In this document: piece after piece, positions 59,602 through 64,000 of the stretch | How the letters are laid out: each line of letters starts with the position of its first letter | How positions within the stretch are numbered: the first letter of the stretch is position 1 | NCBI GenBank assembly: GCA_902472305.1 | Contig: CABRNK010000007.1 | Location: 1 to 64,000 of the forward strand | Origin: Hominenteromicrobium sp900549945 | GTDB lineage: Bacteria > Bacillota > Clostridia > Oscillospirales > Acutalibacteraceae | DNA: 64,000 nucleotides | Direction of reading: 5' to 3' | The notes under the pieces: model-generated | What the model was told of the DNA's origin: nothing | What the model saw: the letters and a program-made list of their open reading frames with translations, nothing else | The model's database searches: none | Position numbers and translations under genes: made by a program

Positions 59602-60297
59602 ATGAGCAACACCTTGTATTGGATGGTCACCATCATCGACCGCAACCAAAGCCGCAAGTTTCTCTCCTTTTACCGGGACTACGGCATCTCCGTGACGCTG
59701 AACACGCTCGGCCGCGGCACCGCAGCCTCGAGCGTGCTGAATTATTTCAGCCTCGAGGCAACGCAGAAGGCCGTTTTGTGCGCCGTCGTCACCGACGCCG
59801 TGTGGTGCCGCGTGAAAAAAGGGCTTGAAACGACCATGCAGATCGATATTCCGGGCACGGGCATCGCGTTTGTCGTGCCGGTGAGCAGCATCGGCGGCAA
59901 GCGCCAGCTGCAATTTCTCATAAACGGGCAAGAGTTTACGAAAGGGGAGGAATCCGTCTTGAAGGATACAAAGCACGAGCTGCTGGTCGTCGTCGCAAAC
60001 CAGGGCTACACGGAAACCATCATGGAGGCCGCGCGGCGCGGCAAGGCCGCCGGCGGCACCGTGCTGCACGCGAAGGGTACCGGCATGGAGGGCGCGGAAA
60101 AATTCCTCGGCGTCTCGCTTGCGGCGGAAAAGGAGCTGGTGCTGATCGTCGTGCGGCACGAGCAGAAGAACGACGTGATGACCGCAATCATGGAGGACGC
60201 GGGCCTCGAAAGCCGCGCCAAGGCGGTGGTGTTTTCGCTGCCCGTCACGAGCACGGCGGGCCTGCGCCTGACCGACCTGACCGCCGACACCGAATAA
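59602..60297 (+). CDS. Double P-II-like signalling protein
   Basis: A 231-residue protein of two P-II-type domains, at about 3-100 and 115-220. Each has a strand-helix-strand start (YWMVTIIDRNQSRKFLSFYR; HELLVVVANQGYTETIMEAA) and a Gly-rich loop (TLGRGTAASSVLNYF; GGTVLHAKGTGMEGAEKFLG). The T-loop of each domain is not of the GlnB type. P-II proteins control membrane transporters, so it probably regulates the DUF1538 protein. AGAAAGGATTTTCAGCCT precedes the ATG. Confidence 0.82.
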   Translation: MSNTLYWMVTIIDRNQSRKFLSFYRDYGISVTLNTLGRGTAASSVLNYFSLEATQKAVLCAVVTDAVWCRVKKGLETTMQIDIPGTGIAFVVPVSSIGGKRQLQFLINGQEFTKGEESVLKDTKHELLVVVANQGYTETIMEAARRGKAAGGTVLHAKGTGMEGAEKFLGVSLAAEKELVLIVVRHEQKNDVMTAIMEDAGLESRAKAVVFSLPVTSTAGLRLTDLTADTE

Positions 60298-60398
60298 CCG
60301 CGCACGAATCCCGCAGCGGCTCGCAGAACGCCGTGTACAGGCGCGTGGGGGGCTGTGTTTCCCGCCGCGGCTTCTCCGCTGCTTCGGCAGCACGCAGC

Positions 60399-60794
60399 CT
60401 ATTCCCTCTTCAAAAGCGCCTGTGCAATTTCCTGCGTGCCGCCGGTCAGCCTGTGCACCAGCGGCAGCCAGTAAAAGGCCGAGGTATTTTCATCGCACCG
60501 GAAATACGTGTCGTCGCCATGGCAGAGATAGACCTCCTTTTGCAGCGCGAGCGCCATGCCGAGCTCCGTGTGCGTGCCGCGCACCTGCGGTGTGAGCACG
60601 ATCAGCATATCCGCCTGCCGCACGCCCGCACACTCCGCCTCAGCGATGAACCGCAGCGCCTCTGCATCCTGCACATTCTCCGGGCAATGCTGCGTCCAGT
60701 CGTACGTGTGCACCCAGCCAGCACCTTTCAGCCGCTGCGAAAGCGCGCGCACCTGCCTGCGGCCCGCCATTCCCGCCCGCGTCAAAGCGGTCAT
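60399..60794 (-). CDS. Nucleoside 2-deoxyribosyltransferase-like protein
   Basis: A 131-residue protein with the late part of this fold: GWVHTYDWTQH near residue 26, AEAECAGVRQADMLIVLTP near 51, and GTHTELGMALALQKEVYL near 73, whose Glu is the usual nucleophile. The N-terminal strand seems short or altered and the ribosome site is weak, so the start is uncertain and the gene may be truncated. Confidence 0.7.
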   Translation of the reverse strand: MTALTRAGMAGRRQVRALSQRLKGAGWVHTYDWTQHCPENVQDAEALRFIAEAECAGVRQADMLIVLTPQVRGTHTELGMALALQKEVYLCHGDDTYFRCDENTSAFYWLPLVHRLTGGTQEIAQALLKRE

Positions 60795-60992
60795 TTCTGT
60801 AATTTTCAGCTTCTTACCGAAGCAGAAGGAGCACGCTTTTGCCCTTCCGCTTTAAGTATAGCAGATCGCATGGAATTTTCAACGCGGCAAATCTATTTTC
60901 ATACAGCCAAATTAAAAGATAAGAGCGCGGCCGTCTCAGGACAGCCGCGCCCTTTGCGTCCCTGAAGCGATGCCGGGGACAGGATTTCTATT

Positions 60993-61829
60993 TCAGCCGA
61001 ACAGGTTTTCCGGGTTTAGCGGCTCGCCGTTCTCCGTGGCCTCGAGGTGCAGGTGCGATTCCATCGCCGATTCAAACGGCGCGGCCGTCACGCTGCCGAT
61101 GTCCTGCCCTGCGGAGACGACCTCGCCGGGCTCGACGAGGAACGTTTCGCCAAGACCGCAGTAGCGCACCTCATATGCGCCGTGCTCGATTACAATGATA
61201 TTCCCGAGCAGCATGTCCGTATACGTCTCCTTGACAAGACCGTTCGCAATGGCTTTCACCGTCTCGCCGTGCGCCGCCGCGTAATCGGCGCCCAGATGCG
61301 CGCGGTAGTCCCGCATCGTCTCGGAATAGACCGGGTCCTCCGAATAGGCGAGCAGAAGCGTATCGCTCTCCACCGGGCGCTTGAAGCCGACGCTCACCGT
61401 GTATTCGGGCTGCACGGCGGTTTCCTCGGCCGGTGTTTCACCGTCCGCACCGTCCGCCGCAGGGGCGTCTGCGGGCTCTGTCTCTTCGGCCACCGGCTCC
61501 TCGGCCGGGGCGGTCACGGGCTCCTCCGGCTCCGCCTCCACCTGCACCTCGGGCGCCGTGCCCTGCGCGTGGCCGCCGGAAACCGCGTCCTCCGGGTCAT
61601 CTGCCGCCGGCGTGGCTTTTGCGGCCGGCGCTTTCACGGCCGCCGCGGACGACGTGCTCTCCGCACTGCCGCTCACCGGCTCGAGAAAGCCGGAGACGGT
61701 GTCGTATGTGCTCCACGCCGCAATGCCGATCGCCGCGAGGCAAACCGCGAGCGCGATATAAAAGCCGCGCTTTTCACCGCTCTTTCTCTTGCCCTGCGTG
61801 TCTTTTTCGTTTTTCTGATCCATAGCCAT
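60993..61829 (-). CDS. M23 peptidase-like protein, SpoIIQ-like
   Basis: A 278-residue membrane-anchored protein. One TM segment lies at about 24-40. A long acidic Ala/Pro/Glu linker (50-150) follows, then a LytM/M23 domain with HLGADYAAAHGE near 181 and SHLHLEAT near 259, which keep the His/Asp and HxH zinc ligands. In the forespore SpoIIQ forms a channel with SpoIIIAH. The match to SpoIIQ rests on layout, so a general M23 peptidase is possible. Confidence 0.75.
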   Translation of the reverse strand: MAMDQKNEKDTQGKRKSGEKRGFYIALAVCLAAIGIAAWSTYDTVSGFLEPVSGSAESTSSAAAVKAPAAKATPAADDPEDAVSGGHAQGTAPEVQVEAEPEEPVTAPAEEPVAEETEPADAPAADGADGETPAEETAVQPEYTVSVGFKRPVESDTLLLAYSEDPVYSETMRDYRAHLGADYAAAHGETVKAIANGLVKETYTDMLLGNIIVIEHGAYEVRYCGLGETFLVEPGEVVSAGQDIGSVTAAPFESAMESHLHLEATENGEPLNPENLFG

Positions 61830-62009
61830 ATGCTCACATACCTTTCCACTTCAGTTGAGTTTTGGATATGCGTAGTATAGGCACATCGCGCGGCAATATA
61901 CGCGCGCCGCACGCAAATCCCGGCGCGCGGAAAATTTTATGCGGCCGAGCAAAACGGCACTCTGCACACGCGGGCGCCGGCTGTGCCGCGGGCCGGTTTT
62001 AAACAAAAA

Positions 62010-62048
62010 AGGAAAAAGGACCGATGCGGCTCGGTCCTTTTCCTTCTA
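62010..62048. terminator. Terminator hairpin downstream of an unseen or short transcript
   Basis: GGAAAAAGGACCGA and TCGGTCCTTTTCC form a stem of about 13 bp. It lies between the SpoIIQ-like gene and the 22-aa frame. Confidence 0.7.
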
Positions 62049-62078
62049 GCTTGAGGGGTATATTGAGGAGGGTAGAAC

Positions 62079-62147
62079 ATGTATCCAAGAAAGGTGCGGT
62101 TCCTATCTGTTGAATACGGGTATATTATACCCCCGCCGGCAAATTGA
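62079..62147 (+). CDS. Possible 22-aa peptide
   Basis: A short frame (MYPRKVRFLSVEYGYIIPPP start) with a very good ribosome site, GAGGAGGG, eight bases before the ATG. GGGTATATTATACCC inside the frame is a palindrome that could also be a DNA or RNA signal. No partner is evident. Confidence 0.35.
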   Translation: MYPRKVRFLSVEYGYIIPPPAN

Positions 62148-62240
62148 GTTGTTAATCAGCCATGAATAAGCCGTAAAGAATTTTGATGGGTTTTGTGAAC
62201 GCTGGGTAACGGTGCTTTCATAAAAAATATTCTGAAAATC

Positions 62241-62280
62241 CAAACAACCGTTTGCAATTTGGCAAAAGGTGTGCTATACT
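62241..62280 (+). promoter_or_regulatory. lexA promoter with LexA-box-like operator
   Basis: TTGCAA (62252-62257), 17-base spacer, TATACT (62275-62280). CAAACAACCGTTTG (62241-62254) overlaps the -35 and has the AAC-N4-GTT core of the Gram-positive SOS box. Confidence 0.75.
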
Positions 62281-62335
62281 AATGCCATAAACAGTATTAT
62301 GCCCTCTTGCAACCATCATTTACGGAGGAATCCAT

Positions 62336-62917
62336 ATGGCACTCACAAAAAGTCAGCAGCTCGTATACGACTATCTCTGCAAGACGATGGCGGAGCGCGC
62401 CGTGCCGCCGTCTGTCCGCGAAATCTGCACGGCCACCGGCCTGCGCTCCACCTCCACGGTGCATTCGCACCTGAAATCGCTCGAATCGCTCGGCTACATC
62501 ACGCGCGACGCCGGCCTGAACCGCTCGATCCATATCGTCGGCGCAGCCTCCGCAAAGCAGGTACCGATTCTCGGCAAGGTCACGGCCGGCCTGCCGATCC
62601 TCGCCGTTGAGGACATCGAAGGCTACATCCCCTACCCGGACAAGAGCGGCAAGGAGCTTTTCGCCCTGCATGTTGACGGCCTGAGCATGATCAACGCGGG
62701 CATTCTCGACGGCGACTACGTTGTGGCCGAGCGCACCCCCGTTGCGGAAAACGGCGAGATCGTGGTCGGCATGATCGGCGACGAGGCCACCGTGAAGCGC
62801 TTTTACCGCGAGAACGGCACGCTCCGCCTCCAGCCCGAGAACCCCGATTTCGACCCGATCATTTCCGACGAGATCTCCATCCTCGGCAAGGTCATCGCCG
62901 TCATCCGCTACTACTAA
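62336..62917 (+). CDS. lexA: LexA SOS repressor
   Basis: A 193-residue repressor of DNA-damage genes. The winged helix is PPSVREICTATGLRSTSTVHSHLKSL from residue 23. The self-cleavage site lies in VTAGLPILAVED (Ala-Gly), the catalytic Ser in VDGLSMINAGILDGDYV and the Lys in EATVKRFYRENG. GGAGGAATCCAT precedes the ATG. The operator at its promoter indicates autoregulation. Confidence 0.96.
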   Translation: MALTKSQQLVYDYLCKTMAERAVPPSVREICTATGLRSTSTVHSHLKSLESLGYITRDAGLNRSIHIVGAASAKQVPILGKVTAGLPILAVEDIEGYIPYPDKSGKELFALHVDGLSMINAGILDGDYVVAERTPVAENGEIVVGMIGDEATVKRFYRENGTLRLQPENPDFDPIISDEISILGKVIAVIRYY

Positions 62918-62920
62918 GCG

Positions 62921-63225
62921 GGCGCGGCCCGCGGCGGACGTCCGCGCGGCCGCTTGTTTGCACAAGCTCGTTTTTTGAGGACGCAGCCTAGCGGGGCGCG
63001 TGCTTTGGGTGCTCCCGTGCGGGCGCGGCCCGCGGCGAATGTCCGCGCGGCCGCTTGTTTGCTCAAGCTCGTTTTTTGAGGACGCAGCCTCGCAGGGCGC
63101 GTGCTTTGGATGCTCCCGGGCGGGCGCGGCCCGCGGCGGACGTCCGCGCGGTCGCTTGTTTGCACAAGCTCGCTTTTTGAGGGCGCAGCCTCGCGGGGCG
63201 CGTGCTTTGGGTGCTCCCGTGCGGG
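62921..63225. repeat. Three tandem repeats of about 100 bases
   Basis: Units begin GGGCGCGGCCCGCGG at 62921, 63021 and 63122, with a partial fourth at 63222. Each contains the palindromic GCGG(A/C)CGTCCGCGC block, CAAGCTCG, TTTTTTGAGG(A/G)CGCAGCCT and CGCGTGCTTTGG. The period (100, 101, 100) is not a multiple of three, so it is not a protein repeat. Confidence 0.88.
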
Positions 63226-63332
63226 CGCGGGCGTTCCCCACAGATTTTTATGGAACGGATGAAACCGCCGCGCGGCATGGCTTGCCTGCGCGGCGATTTT
63301 GCTCAAAACGGCATAAAAGGAGGAGGAGAAGC

Positions 63333-63731
63333 ATGTCTGAATTCATCCGCAGCACCGCCAAGGCGATCGTCCTGCACGAGGGGCGTGTTTTGCTGAACCG
63401 CGCCGCCGACGCATACCGCGGCGATTTTTACGCGCTCCCGGGCGGCGGGCAGCACCGCTTCGAAACGCTCGAGGATGCAGTCATCCGCGAGTGCCTTGAG
63501 GAGACCGGCTGCCGCGTGCGCCCCCTGCGCCTCGCCGCAGTCTGCGAGGAAATCTGGCGGTCGCCCGCATTCCGCACGGCCCATCCCGAATACGCGCACC
63601 GCATGCTGCATATTTTCCTCTGCGCGCTCGTGGGAGACGCGCCCGAAGCCGAGCCGACCGAGCCGGACCGCGGCACATACGGCATCGAATGGGTGCCCCT
63701 CAGCGCGGCACGCTCGAGCCTGCCGCGCTGA
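63333..63731 (+). pseudogene. NUDIX hydrolase, apparent frameshift near the 3' end
   Basis: The NUDIX box is intact: GGGQHRFETLEDAVIRECLEETGC, close to GX5EX7REUXEEXGU, near residues 37-60. After WVPLSAA the frame stops at 63731. The -1 frame from about 63713 continues as LEPAALTDRLPAVVAGSTPL...FLGTQWID to 63799, which looks like the natural end. So one base seems to be missing, through mutation or sequencing error. AAAAGGAGGAGGAGAAGC precedes the ATG. The enzyme core could still work. Confidence 0.75.
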
Positions 63732-63883
63732 CGGACCGCCTGCCCGCGGTCGTCGCCGGCAGCACGCCGCTCTTCCTCGGCACCCAGTGGATTGACTGAG
63801 GCGTCCGGTTTCATTTATGTCCCCGGCATCGGGTGCGGCGCACATCTTATCCCAGCGCTTCGGCGGCGCGCACCTGCAAGCGA

Positions 63884-63944
63884 ACGCAAAAAATGCCGCC
63901 TTAGGCAACCGCCGGAGGGAGGCTGCGCCAAAGCGGCATTTGGG
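63884..63944 (-). terminator. Terminator of a leftward gene beyond the window
   Basis: Leftward, AATGCCGC and GCGGCATT close a long stem followed by TTTTTTG. No other gene is evident in 63800-64000. Confidence 0.6.
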
Positions 63945-64000
63945 GGGATTAAAACAGAATCTCAGGTTCTCTGCGCGGCACAGCCATGATTGGCTGTGCT

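Noticed and set aside
58894..60393. Long frame opposite the DUF1538 and P-II genes
   Set aside because: It crosses two well-supported genes and is His/Arg/Asp-rich without any motif.
62914..63306. Repetitive Arg/Pro-rich frame over the tandem repeats
   Set aside because: The repeat period is not a multiple of three, so each unit is read in a different frame.

Overview
The window joins two very different kinds of DNA. Bases 1 to about 23,700 look like a plasmid or other mobile element: about 40 short, tightly packed genes for replication, partition and mobilisation, plus many small proteins I do not recognise. Bases from about 23,760 to the end look like ordinary chromosome of a GC-rich, spore-forming, anaerobic clostridium (sigma-K, a SpoIIQ-like protein, reverse rubrerythrin with PerR, pyruvate formate-lyase, glycan-degrading enzymes). 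An Oscillospirales-like gut bacterium is my inference. The mobile part carries an actinobacterial-type integration host factor (mIHF), so it may have come from, or circulate in, Coriobacteriia-like Actinobacteria.

Mobile part, left to right. 1-1,535: end of a two-gene transposon (DDE transposase and ExeA-like ATPase) that appears to have cut off the C-terminal part of a helicase gene. 2,700-4,190: a NUMOD1-type DNA-binding protein, a MobC-like protein and about 650 bases full of hairpins (possible oriT). 4,190-8,700: a leftward block with mIHF, a SANT-like protein, a ParA/RHH partition pair, three two-TM mini-proteins and SSB. 8,740-20,100: a leftward chain of mostly single-gene units, most with the same extended -10 promoter and their own terminator. 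It includes an AcrVA2-like anti-CRISPR homologue, a Pif1-type helicase next to a PLD nuclease/ATPase fusion, two copies of a roughly 400-base non-coding repeat and a structured RNA candidate. 20,130-23,180: rightward replication genes (winged-helix protein, RepA-like initiator with palindromic repeats, DnaC-like loader) behind an attenuator-like hairpin. No integrase or relaxase is visible, and the join near 23.7 kb shows no attachment site, so an assembly join is possible.

Chromosomal part. 23,764-29,000: RHH protein, fused double barstar, DinB-like protein, sugar kinase, GH125 mannosidase and esterase. 29,000-34,600: reverse rubrerythrin with PerR under a PerR-box promoter, sigK, recQ, and mgtE behind a terminator/antiterminator leader. 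34,900-42,400: uxuA, a Gfo/Idh oxidoreductase, an Old Yellow Enzyme relative, an HxlR regulator, two acetyltransferases and a GH42 beta-galactosidase. 42,400-49,950: DegV, ruvX, a phosphatase, and a pyrimidine operon (ydcF-like, pyrC, pyrF, pyrK, pyrD). 50,000-57,000: LCP cell-wall ligase, SH3 lipoprotein, a siroheme reductase, and a ZTP (pfl) riboswitch controlling pflB-pflA. 57,000-64,000: metallo-beta-lactamase-fold hydrolase, a DUF1538 membrane protein with a double P-II protein, a SpoIIQ-like protein, lexA with its own operator, three tandem 100-base repeats and a frameshifted NUDIX gene.

The most interesting part is the cassette chain at 8.7-19.1 kb. The shared promoter, the AcrVA2-like gene, SSB and many unknown small acidic proteins suggest a co-regulated accessory island, perhaps one that counters host defence. 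That last step is inference.
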